DNA of 6,770 nucleotides, taken from assembly GCA_964444625.1 (NCBI GenBank), contig CAYUHZ010000047.1, positions 1-6,770 of the forward strand. Direction: 5' to 3'. Origin of the DNA: CAYUHZ01 sp964444625 (lineage in GTDB: Bacteria; Patescibacteriota; Patescibacteriia; Patescibacteriales; GWC2-42-12). This document shows positions 1 through 5,766 of the stretch, piece after piece (within the stretch, counting starts at the first letter, position 1; each line of letters starts with the position of its first letter). The position numbers were made by a program, and so were the translations under genes. Under the pieces are notes generated by a model. It searched no databases and was not told the DNA's origin. It saw nothing but the letters and a program-made list of their open reading frames with translations.

Positions 1-1662
1 AACTTGGATCAACCCACCAGATACCTCGTGGGCTTGCCCCGAGGTAATTCATTAAAGCTGGAAATTGTCCAAAAAATTATGCGAAAACAACAAGAAGGCT
101 ATCATTCTCCCGTAGCTGAAATTCAAGTGGAGAAACCAGAAGTGAGCGTCGCCGAGGAAGCGGTAATGCCGAGCGTTGAGGACTTGGATGTCCTTTTGCG
201 CGATTCGGAAAACGTCGCAACGGTTGCTTCGATGTCGGAGAAAGAGATTGATGAGATGGTCGAAAGACGACAAGAGTCTCTTGATTATCTCCAGAATGTC
301 AAAGTCATCAGCGAGTCGCGCTTGCAAAGAGTAGAGAATTTTAACCCTGTTGGCGATTTGAAGCCGACTGATTATGAGAGGCTGACGCAAGAAGGAATGA
401 TTGATGCGCCATACGCGGAACGCCTGAGAAAAATTGACGGAGTGATTGCAAAGCTTGAAGCACTGGACTATCCGTCCGTGGACGCGAAGGCACAACTGGA
501 ACAACTTTCGGAAGTTAGAAATTCTTTCCGCGAAAAGTTGGAAGGTCAGATTACGGAACGACAGCAAGAAATAGCGACTCGTCGCGAGGAAGTGAAGAAC
601 AAAGTTTTGGAGCATTACGCAAAGCGAACGGAAGAATTGGAGAGAACGATTGCAGAGATTGAATCCAATCCGCGCGTGATTGAACGATTGCAGACAATAG
701 CGGAAAAAGATATGCAAGCGTTCTTTGCCAAACGAGAGGCAGAAAAGAAAGCGTTTGAAGTAAAAATTGAACAAGAAAGAAAAGCGGTCATCCAAGAAGC
801 AACCCGTTACATTCAATCTCTTGGCGCAAGACATGGCAACGCCTTCAAGCGCCTCGGCGAGCTTTTGGGTAATGATAAGGTTGCCGAAGAATTGATGGCT
901 GCGCTTGGCGAGGAAAACGTCAAAAAACAGCAGAGCGCGCTTGACCGCGTGCGAAGTAGACTTATAAATGCGGTCATTGACGGTGAAGGAGAAAAACAAC
1001 TCAAAGACCCGAAGGAAATCGTACCGTGGAAAGTTGCGCCGACATCGATTCAATACAGAGAGGCGATTGATTTTTTGCGTTTTTATGAGACAGGGGAAAC
1101 GTTGCGAGCCGCAGTTGATGCGGGCGACAAGCAAGCACAAAAATTATTGGAGCAGCGCGATGAAATCATTGCTGGTAATGAGGTAATTCGCAGATTAGTC
1201 GGTCCGCAGTGGGTTACCGGCCACAAAACAAACGAGCGGCGCATGGGCGCATTCTGGGCGGCATTTGAAACGAGGAAGAAAAACGACAAAGAAGACGTAA
1301 CCGCCGCACGCAAGAAAGAGCGCGAGGAAGCCGCAAAGCGGGAAGCTGCATTCAAGAAAGCGACCGAGGAAATTATCAAGCGCGGAGGTTTTGTCGTGGA
1401 AGTCCCTGTTATCAAAGAAGTTCGCGGAAAAAAAGAGGTTATTGGTGAACAAAAAGGAGTTGTGCGGCTTGAAAAGGGAAAGTCCAAGAAAGGTAATGAG
1501 TTTTGGAAAGTGGCCGAAATCTTTGGTGTAATAAACGGGTTGAAAGTTGGAGATGCATCGCCGCTTGATATGCGTTCATTTCCGCAATGGCTCAGCGAAT
1601 CAGCCAAGTTATACTTTGGAAAAGATTTTGTCGAGAGATTGGTATATGAATCCAAAGAGTAG
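1..1662 (+). CDS. Large coiled-coil protein of unknown function, 5' end outside the window
   Basis: I do not recognise this protein. The frame is open from the first base of the window; the earliest possible start inside it is a TTG at 4, so the gene probably begins upstream and the visible 552 residues are a C-terminal portion. Counting from that TTG, residues about 78-325 are almost uninterrupted, highly charged helix rich in E, K, R and Q, as in coiled coils. Residues 340-425 look more globular (PWKVAP, RRLVGPQWVTG, a second basic patch), 425-460 are another K/E/R-rich helix, and 462-552 alternate hydrophobic and charged residues with KGKSKKGNEFWKV, suggesting a small beta-rich end domain. 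There is no signal peptide or membrane segment in the visible part, so it is probably cytoplasmic. G+C is visibly higher than in the 2300-4600 region. A structural, DNA-associated or mobile-element-borne role is possible but cannot be decided from sequence alone. It ends with TAG; no terminator is evident. Confidence 0.75.
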   Translation, partial: NLDQPTRYLVGLPRGNSLKLEIVQKIMRKQQEGYHSPVAEIQVEKPEVSVAEEAVMPSVEDLDVLLRDSENVATVASMSEKEIDEMVERRQESLDYLQNVKVISESRLQRVENFNPVGDLKPTDYERLTQEGMIDAPYAERLRKIDGVIAKLEALDYPSVDAKAQLEQLSEVRNSFREKLEGQITERQQEIATRREEVKNKVLEHYAKRTEELERTIAEIESNPRVIERLQTIAEKDMQAFFAKREAEKKAFEVKIEQERKAVIQEATRYIQSLGARHGNAFKRLGELLGNDKVAEELMAALGEENVKKQQSALDRVRSRLINAVIDGEGEKQLKDPKEIVPWKVAPTSIQYREAIDFLRFYETGETLRAAVDAGDKQAQKLLEQRDEIIAGNEVIRRLVGPQWVTGHKTNERRMGAFWAAFETRKKNDKEDVTAARKKEREEAAKREAAFKKATEEIIKRGGFVVEVPVIKEVRGKKEVIGEQKGVVRLEKGKSKKGNEFWKVAEIFGVINGLKVGDASPLDMRSFPQWLSESAKLYFGKDFVERLVYESKE

Positions 1663-1717
1663 TACATAAGTTTTCGAAAATTCTTAATGTCAGTTATGGG
1701 GAATGGGAGAAAATCCC

Positions 1718-1731
1718 CCGCCTTCAGGCGG
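1718..1731 (+). repeat. Left-end hairpin of the IS200-like element
   Basis: CCGCC-TTCA-GGCGG forms a perfect 5-bp GC stem with a 4-base loop about 50 bp before the transposase start. The position and single-stranded folding potential match the subterminal hairpins recognised by IS200/IS605 TnpA. A run GGGGA...TCCCC (1698-1702 with 1714-1718) can extend or compete with the stem. Confidence 0.6.
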
Positions 1732-1744
1732 CAACTTCAGTTTG

Positions 1745-1760
1745 AAAACCCCATGGTTTT
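1745..1760 (+). repeat. Short hairpin just upstream of the tnpA start
   Basis: AAAACC-CCAT-GGTTTT is a perfect 6-bp inverted repeat ending 18 bases before the ATG at 1779. In IS200 elements a leader stem-loop is known to restrain transposase translation; this one could play that part, but that is inference from position only. Confidence 0.4.
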
Positions 1761-1778
1761 ATGTCAGAATAGTGGCAT

Positions 1779-2077
1779 ATGCAACAATATAGAACAACAT
1801 CCCATTCAAAATACGATTTGAAAGCTCATCTCGTGTTTGTTCCAAAATATCCATATCTTTCGATCAGCGATCTAATGCAGAAAATCAATGGTAAAAGCTC
1901 ATATAAATTTTTAGCATCATTCCCTGACCTGAAAAAATCTTCTGGGGTAGGCTTTTTTGGGCGAGGGGATATTTGGTAATATCTTCTGGTAATATTACTG
2001 ACGAGATGGTTCAGGAATACATTGAAAGTCAGGAAAGGTTACAGATCCGACACGGTGAAATAAGGATAACCGAGTAG
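1779..2077 (+). pseudogene. tnpA: IS200/IS605 family TnpA (Y1 HUH transposase), internally deleted and frameshifted
   Basis: TnpA of this family cuts and rejoins single-stranded DNA using an HUH metal site and one tyrosine. The N-terminus (YRTTSHSKYDLKAHLVFVPKY) is typical of the family. After residue 24 (base 1850) the protein jumps straight to LSISDLMQKINGKSS, which normally follows the HVH motif, so about 50 codons with the HUH histidines are missing. After LKK (base 1937) the frame is lost and reading stops at 1977-1979; moving to the -1 frame at the A6 run (1932-1937) restores FWGRLFWARGYLV and NITDEMVQEYIESQ, ending at TAG 2075-2077. The catalytic tyrosine and its glutamine partner are in EYIESQ (about 2018-2032). 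The reconstructed length is about 99 residues against roughly 130-155 usual. The missing A fits a homopolymer slip, but the deletion of the active site is independent proof of inactivity. Confidence 0.9.
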
Positions 2078-2123
2078 CGCTTTAGCGCCATTATAGCATT
2101 TTAAATCTTTCGGTTTTAGCCGA
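2077..2123 (+). repeat. Candidate right-end hairpins of the IS200-like element
   Basis: Two small hairpins follow the transposase stop: GCGC-TTTA-GCGC at 2077-2088 and TCGG-TTTTAG-CCGA at 2110-2123. Either could be the right-end hairpin that TnpA recognises. TAGCGC also occurs as a direct repeat at 2075-2080 and 2083-2088. Stems are only 4 bp, so support comes mainly from position. Confidence 0.4.
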
Positions 2124-2142
2124 TAGTAGTTCATTTCATTTC

Positions 2143-2287
2143 CGCAAACCATTTTCAATGTTCGCCGGAAGCGAGGGCGGGGCGGGCATTTTCTTCCTTT
2201 TTACCTCCTTTCCTGCCCACCCCGCCCGAGCGAGCGGTTTGGGATTTTGCGAAACGTCTGCGGCGTTTCTCTCAAAATAGGTTTGCG
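2143..2287. repeat. Nested GC-rich palindromic element (REP/MITE-like)
   Basis: Three inverted repeats are nested here. The outer arms are CGCAAACC at 2143-2150 and GGTTTGCG at 2280-2287, extended by ATTTT/AAAAT (2151-2155 with 2274-2278) across one bulged A. Inside is GGGCGGGGCGGGCA (2175-2188) against TGCCCACCCCGCCC (2214-2227), 13 of 14 pairs, around a 25-base loop that is all pyrimidine except one A. A third arm, ATTTTG-c-GAAACG, loop TCTGCGG, CGTTTC-tct-CAAAAT, occupies 2244-2278 and competes with the outer stem for the AAAAT. No gene is present. The arrangement resembles REP/BIME palindromes or a non-autonomous element carried by a tyrosine transposase; I infer this from structure and from the adjacent tnpA remnant. 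Confidence 0.6.
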
Positions 2288-2336
2288 TATTATCAATTAT
2301 AGACCACTTCCAAAAAACTTTTTTTATTTTTATTTA

Positions 2337-2345
2337 TGATATAAT
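2337..2345 (+). promoter_or_regulatory. Extended -10 promoter for the 171-residue protein
   Basis: TGATATAAT contains a perfect TATAAT (2340-2345) with the extended TGn element. No good -35 box lies 16-18 bases upstream, which is tolerated for extended -10 promoters. Transcription would begin near 2352, leaving a leader of about 24 bases before the ATG at 2376, with no Shine-Dalgarno sequence in it. Confidence 0.55.
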
Positions 2346-2375
2346 AAATTTATTAATAATTTTAATTTTGAATAC

Positions 2376-2891
2376 ATGGCGCAACTTAAATATTCGGGTA
2401 AATTTGATTTAGGGAAACGCGAAGTAGAGAAAATCAGCAAAAAATTAGGAGAAAGGTTGGGCAGTGGCAGAAGCCGCGATTTTTGGCGCAGAGCGATTAA
2501 AGAAGGAATGGTAAAACAAATCGGCTCAGGGAAAAGAAGTTACGACAGTATAAAAAATGAATTAAAAAACTCAGGAGCAACTGAATATTTAATGAAATCG
2601 ATAGAAAGGATCAGACAAGAAAGCAATAAAGTCGAAGTAAAAAAACATATCATCAGTAAATCCTTGGATCAATCTGGTGTTCCTAATAAGTTTGGCAATA
2701 ATGCCAAAAACAGCATTTTTAACGCAGTAAATAAAAATTTTAACGCAGAAAGGACTGAAAACATTGGGGCAATCGAGAGAAATCAGTTTGGCGGCAACCT
2801 CCAGAAACCAAAATTCGCCAACGATTTAAAACCACCAGTAACAACCGCTTCGGCTCCTGCCAAACCAATTTTTAAACCTAGCTTGAATTAA
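2376..2891 (+). CDS. Hypothetical basic protein, 171 residues
   Basis: I do not recognise this protein and assign no function. The first 110 residues are strongly basic and mostly helical in character (KREVEKISKKLGERLG, RDFWRRAIKEGMVKQ, YDSIKNELKNSG), which would suit a nucleic-acid-contacting domain. From about residue 115 on it becomes low-complexity, rich in N, K, P and A, ending in a proline-rich tail (LKPPVTTASAPAKPIFKPSLN) that is probably disordered. There is no signal peptide, membrane segment or cysteine. The ATG at 2376 is chosen because a TATAAT promoter lies about 30 bases upstream; the leader is A/T only, without a ribosome binding site. The stop TAA (2889-2891) lies 2 bp before the inferred start of the broken DUF475 gene, so the two were probably cotranscribed. 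Codon use is A/T-rich like the genes to its right and unlike the gene at 1-1662. Confidence 0.75.
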   Translation: MAQLKYSGKFDLGKREVEKISKKLGERLGSGRSRDFWRRAIKEGMVKQIGSGKRSYDSIKNELKNSGATEYLMKSIERIRQESNKVEVKKHIISKSLDQSGVPNKFGNNAKNSIFNAVNKNFNAERTENIGAIERNQFGGNLQKPKFANDLKPPVTTASAPAKPIFKPSLN

Positions 2892-2893
2892 TT

Positions 2894-3805
2894 ATGATTC
2901 ATTATTTTCAGTTGTTATAGGACTGTGCCTATTTGAAATCATAACTATCATAGATAGCGTGGTAGTTAGCGGAAGCGTTCTTAAAACGGTTCCTGATAAA
3001 TTTAGGAAATTTTATTTAGTTTGGGGTTTGATTTTCGCCATCTTTGTTGCTAGAGGCGTATTGCCTGTCATTATTGTCTTAATTGCCAACCCGGACTTAT
3101 CTTTTTATCAGGTTTTGACCGTGTTATTTGCCAAGAATCAATTGGTAGAAAGATCTTTAAACGAATCAAAAATCTATTTGCTACTCAGTGGCGGTGTTTA
3201 TTTGTTTTTGACTTTTTTGTCTTGGCTTTTTCTTGAAGAAAAAAATACGCTTTTTTAACCGAGCATTTTATTCATCGGCATGGTATTTGGTTTTATTCAT
3301 TTTTTGCGATTTTTTATACCTCAATTATCTATATTTCATTATTGATAGAACCCAAGCTGGCTCTAGCGGTGTCTTTTGGCATGACGGTTTTTTTCTTAGC
3401 AGGTGGCATCAAGAAAAATTACCAAGAGAAAGAAAAGAACATGATCGAATCAAATTCCAGCCACTGGAGTAAGATTATATATTTAGAAATTTTAGACTTA
3501 AGCTTCTTGATTGACGGCGTAATCGGCGCTTTTGTCTTTACTTTGTCTGTACCATTGATTGTTCTCGGTATGAGATTGAGCGCTTTTTTATTCGTCACTT
3601 AACTATCAGAAATATTAACACCATCTCAAAGTATATCTATTTGAAAAATGGAGTTATGTATTCAATCGGCATGCTTAGCCTGTTTATGATTATGGAGAGT
3701 TTCGGCAGCCATTTCCCCAACTGGATTGCCCCTCCAAGCACTGCTGTTTTGTTATCCGTATTTTTTATCTCTCATATAAAAAAATTATCAAGTTTAAGTT
3801 GTTAA
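2894..3805 (+). pseudogene. DUF475 / TerC-like integral membrane protein, split by four frameshifts
   Basis: Joined across frames, this reads as an about 300-residue polytopic membrane protein of the DUF475 family (LysE/TerC superfamily, presumed metal ion or small-solute transporters of the cytoplasmic membrane, no firm function). Order of pieces: MIHYF from ATG 2894; from about 2908, SVVIGLCLFEIITIIDSVVV, the family's first helix where SFDNAVV is usual, then GSVLKTVPDKFRKFYLVWG and two helices to TAA 3256-3258; from about 3250, FNRAFYSSAWYLVLFIFCDF; from about 3339, EPKLALAVSFGM and YLEILDLSFLIDGVIGAF, the second family signature with its acidic residues; from 3590, IRHLTIRNINTISKYIYLKNG to TAA 3803-3805. 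Breaks lie near 2904-2909 (T run), 3239-3256 (A7 and T6), about 3340, and 3584-3589 (T6). About eight membrane segments are visible. The start lies 2 bp after the preceding gene. Either a true pseudogene or homopolymer errors in the assembly. Confidence 0.82.
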
Positions 3806-3832
3806 AAATTTGACGATCTTGTTTCAAATCAG

Positions 3833-3861
3833 TTGAATTTATCTCGGCATTTTTTTATTAA
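3833..3861 (+). promoter_or_regulatory. Weak candidate promoter for the adk-map-ruvX-recO operon
   Basis: TTGAAT (3833-3838) and TATTAA (3856-3861) are separated by 17 bases, an ideal spacing with imperfect boxes. An alternative -10, TATAAC, sits at 3866-3871. The stretch 3806-3919 is otherwise very A/T-rich with no gene that I would call. In such composition chance matches are common, so this is tentative. Confidence 0.3.
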
Positions 3862-3919
3862 TTTTTATAACGCGGTTTGCTTTATTTTAATTTTTATTTT
3901 AAAATTAATAATTAAACCT

Positions 3920-4588
3920 ATGCCAAGAGATAAAATTATTATAATTTTTGGACCACCGGCCTCAGGCAAGGGAACCCAAGCCGATATGATAGCCGAAAAA
4001 TTAAACCTGATTGTAATTTCTCCGGGCGAACTGTTGAGGCATGAGCTAGAGACAGATACTATTATCGGCAAAAAAAGCCAGAGATTAATGAAACAGGGGA
4101 AGTTGGTGTCCGATCAAATAGTTGAAAAATTAGTTTTTGATCAGGTCAACCAAGAAAAAAAATCTGCCGGTTTTATCTTTGATGGTTTCCCTCGTTCAGC
4201 CAAACAGCAGAGCAGACTGGTAAAGCTATTAAGGCGAAAAAACTGGTTAGATCAGGTTATCGCGTTGGAGATAAGTCTAACAGACCGGGTAGCGATAAGC
4301 AGAATTAGCGGTCGTCGAGTATGCGAGTGCGGAGCCTCTTATCATCTGCTTTATAATCCTCCGAAAAACGTCAGGCAATGCGACCTTTGTGGCAAGAAAC
4401 TTATAACCAGGGAAGATGATAAGTTGCCAACAATCAAGCAAAGATTGAATTTGTATCGCCAGGAGGTGGTTCCATTGTTTGACTTTTGGAAAACTAGGAA
4501 TAGATTTTATAAGACAGACGGCAATCATCCGATTAAAAAAGTAGCGCAAGACGTAGTCAAAATACTGCAAAAGAATAAATTAATATGA
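3920..4588 (+). CDS. adk: Adenylate kinase with zinc-type lid
   Basis: Adenylate kinase converts ATP plus AMP to two ADP in the cytoplasm. The 222 residues cover the whole family length. Visible motifs: P-loop GPPASGKGTQ (residues 11-20), an AMP-binding ISPGELLR (33-40, where ISTGDMLR is commoner), DGFPR (88-92), GRR (131-133), lid cysteines C135, C137, C154 and C157, REDD (164-167) and RLNLYR (175-180). The lid is the long, metal-binding form, but its first pair is C-x-C rather than the usual C-x-x-C. I start at ATG 3920 because this places the P-loop ten residues from the N-terminus, as in the family; the frame stays open to a TTG at 3833, adding 29 mostly hydrophobic residues that are best explained by A/T-rich leader sequence. 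No Shine-Dalgarno is seen. The stop overlaps the map start by four bases (ATGA), indicating translational coupling. Confidence 0.95.
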   Translation: MPRDKIIIIFGPPASGKGTQADMIAEKLNLIVISPGELLRHELETDTIIGKKSQRLMKQGKLVSDQIVEKLVFDQVNQEKKSAGFIFDGFPRSAKQQSRLVKLLRRKNWLDQVIALEISLTDRVAISRISGRRVCECGASYHLLYNPPKNVRQCDLCGKKLITREDDKLPTIKQRLNLYRQEVVPLFDFWKTRNRFYKTDGNHPIKKVAQDVVKILQKNKLI

Positions 4589-5379
4589 TTATCATCAAAA
4601 CAGCCAAGGAAATAGAAATTATCAGACAGGGCGGTAAAATACTTGCCGGGGTTTTGGCTCGGCTGATAAAAGAAGTAAAGCCAGGCGCTACAACCGGCGA
4701 TTTAGAGGAATTAGCCTGTCTGCTGATTAAAAAATCCGGCGGACGCCCGGCCTTTAAAGGTTATAAATCAATGCATTCATCACGCGCTTATCCGACCGCG
4801 CTTTGCACTTCAATCAACTACGAAGTCGTTCATGCTCCGTCGCTACCATCAAGAATTATTAATTCCGGCGACATTATCGGAATTGATTTGGGCATGGAGT
4901 ATCCTTTTGGTCAAGAAAAACACGGTTATTACACCGATATCGCCCAAACAGTCGCAGTCGGCAAAGTGAACAAAAAAGCCAAGAATTTATTGGCCGTTAC
5001 CAAGAAATCATTAGCGCTGGCTATCGCTCAAGTCAAACCAGGAAACACTTTGCGCGATATCGGCAGGGCGGTGGAAAAATATGTTGAATCGCGGGGCTTT
5101 AGCGTGGTCCGAGATTTAGTCGGTCATGGCGTAGGCAATGCGGTTCATGAAGATCCGCAAATACCGAATTATGAAATAAACGGCTTGGGTTTTGAAAATG
5201 TTATTTTGAAGCCAGGCATGATCTTGGCTATTGAGCCCATGATCAATGAAGGCGATTGGCGCATAAAAAATTGCCGCGATGGTTTTACTATTGTTACCGC
5301 TGACGGGTCGTTAAGCGCGCATTTTGAGCATACTATAGCAGTGACGGAAAACGGTTATAAAATTATGACAAAACTATGA
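4585..5379 (+). CDS. map: Type I methionine aminopeptidase
   Basis: This cytoplasmic metalloprotease removes the initiator methionine from new proteins whose second residue is small. The 264 residues match the length of the short bacterial type. The five metal ligands are visible: D101 (GIDLG), D118 (YTDIAQT), H181 (GHGVG), E217 (AIEPM) and E249 (FEHT). H83 (EVVHAP) and H188 (VHEDP) correspond to the substrate-contacting histidines. The two aspartates are 17 residues apart instead of the usual 11, because of a short insertion (about EYPFGQEKHG). After H83 an alanine replaces the common glycine. The start ATG overlaps the adk stop, and the stop TGA overlaps the ruvX start, both as ATGA. The pairing of adk and map is familiar from ribosomal-protein operons of many bacteria; here the ribosomal genes are not in view and the pair is joined to repair genes. 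Confidence 0.96.
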   Translation: MIIIKTAKEIEIIRQGGKILAGVLARLIKEVKPGATTGDLEELACLLIKKSGGRPAFKGYKSMHSSRAYPTALCTSINYEVVHAPSLPSRIINSGDIIGIDLGMEYPFGQEKHGYYTDIAQTVAVGKVNKKAKNLLAVTKKSLALAIAQVKPGNTLRDIGRAVEKYVESRGFSVVRDLVGHGVGNAVHEDPQIPNYEINGLGFENVILKPGMILAIEPMINEGDWRIKNCRDGFTIVTADGSLSAHFEHTIAVTENGYKIMTKL

Positions 5380-5762
5380 CTATCCGTTATTTGGGCATTG
5401 ATTGGGGTGAAAAAAGAATCGGCTTGTCCTTGGGCGATTCGGAAACCAGGATAGCCACTCCATTTAAAACCGTCAATAATATTAAAGAAATTTTAACCTT
5501 TATCAAAGCCGAAGAAATAGCGGAGATTGTTTTGGGCAAACCGTTGTCAATCGCCAATCGCCAATTTCCAATGTCCGAACAATTTGAAAATTTTTATAAT
5601 AAATTAAAAGAAACGGTTAAAATTCCGATAAACCTGGTTGACGAGCGATTTACTAGCAAAGAGGCCGATTCTTTGTCGGGGGGAAGAAAAATCAAGACCA
5701 GAAGAGATCAAGTCGCCGCGATGTTAATTCTGCAAGCCTATTTTGACAAATTAAGAATCTAG
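5376..5762 (+). CDS. ruvX: RuvX/YqgF family putative pre-16S rRNA nuclease / Holliday junction resolvase-like protein
   Basis: YqgF/RuvX proteins have an RNase H-like fold. They are implicated in final 16S rRNA 5' end processing and were also proposed as alternative Holliday junction resolvases. At 128 residues the length is close to the usual 130-150. Visible signatures: YLGIDWGEKRIGLSLGD (5-21) with the first acidic residue D9, the IVLGKPLS turn (51-58), VDERFTS (88-94) with D89/E90, and RRDQVAAMLILQ (109-120) with D111. These give the expected acidic catalytic set. The ATG at 5376 overlaps the map stop by four bases, without a Shine-Dalgarno, so reinitiation after map is likely. The family assignment is firm; whether the rRNA or the junction role dominates cannot be told from sequence. 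Its neighbour recO makes a repair or replication-related expression group plausible but does not prove it. Confidence 0.93.
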   Translation: MTIRYLGIDWGEKRIGLSLGDSETRIATPFKTVNNIKEILTFIKAEEIAEIVLGKPLSIANRQFPMSEQFENFYNKLKETVKIPINLVDERFTSKEADSLSGGRKIKTRRDQVAAMLILQAYFDKLRI

Positions 5763-5766
5763 TCTT

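Larger units (their letters stand above)
1698..2130 (+). mobile_element. Degenerate IS200/IS605-type insertion sequence, approximate limits
   Basis: The core is a broken Y1 (HUH) transposase gene at 1779-2077. Upstream lies a GC-rich hairpin at 1718-1731, downstream are small hairpins at 2077-2088 and 2110-2123. Members of this family carry subterminal hairpins instead of terminal inverted repeats and make no target duplication, so exact ends cannot be fixed; the limits given enclose the hairpins. No tnpB is present, which fits an IS200-like single-gene element. With the HUH motif deleted and the frame broken, the element cannot move on its own, though its ends might still be acted on by a related TnpA elsewhere in the genome. 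The gap from 1663 to 1778 holds only these structures and a short palindrome TTTTCGAAAA at 1671-1680. Confidence 0.7.

Noticed and set aside
52..1140. Long open frame on the minus strand opposite the coiled-coil gene (362 codons)
   Set aside because: It is the antisense shadow of a lysine/glutamate-rich gene, which naturally gives few stops and a phenylalanine/leucine-rich product without family motifs.
1083..1667. Minus-strand open frames over the 3' part of the same gene
   Set aside because: Serine/phenylalanine-rich shadows with no recognisable domain or start signal.
1671..1680. Palindrome TTTTCGAAAA after the first gene as a terminator
   Set aside because: It has only a 4-5 bp A/T stem without a usable loop or T tract.
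1931..1942. Programmed -1 frameshift in tnpA at the A6 run
   Set aside because: The run is not in a standard X-XXY-YYZ arrangement in the reading frame (GAAAAAA), and the active site is deleted anyway, so mutation is simpler.
2143..2213. Minus-strand AGGAGG in the palindrome loop followed by ATG and a 17-codon frame
   Set aside because: The purine run is the complement of the pyrimidine loop, the spacing to ATG is long (about 14 bases), and the peptide is tiny and lies inside the palindrome arm.
2892..2944. Inverted repeat TTATGATT/AATCATAA with an inner ATAGG-ACTGTG-CCTAT hairpin, considered as terminator or riboswitch
   Set aside because: It has no T tract and coincides with the first codons of the DUF475 gene, whose protein sequence explains the bases.
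2959..3258. Independent 99-residue membrane protein starting at GTG 2959
   Set aside because: The family homology continues upstream of the GTG (GLCLFEIITIIDS) and downstream in other frames, so this is one piece of the broken DUF475 gene.
3342..3602. Independent small membrane protein of 86 residues
   Set aside because: It is the third piece of the same DUF475 gene; neighbouring pieces in other frames supply its missing ends.
4277..4570. Minus-strand open frame opposite adk
   Set aside because: Shadow of a well-supported adenylate kinase gene.
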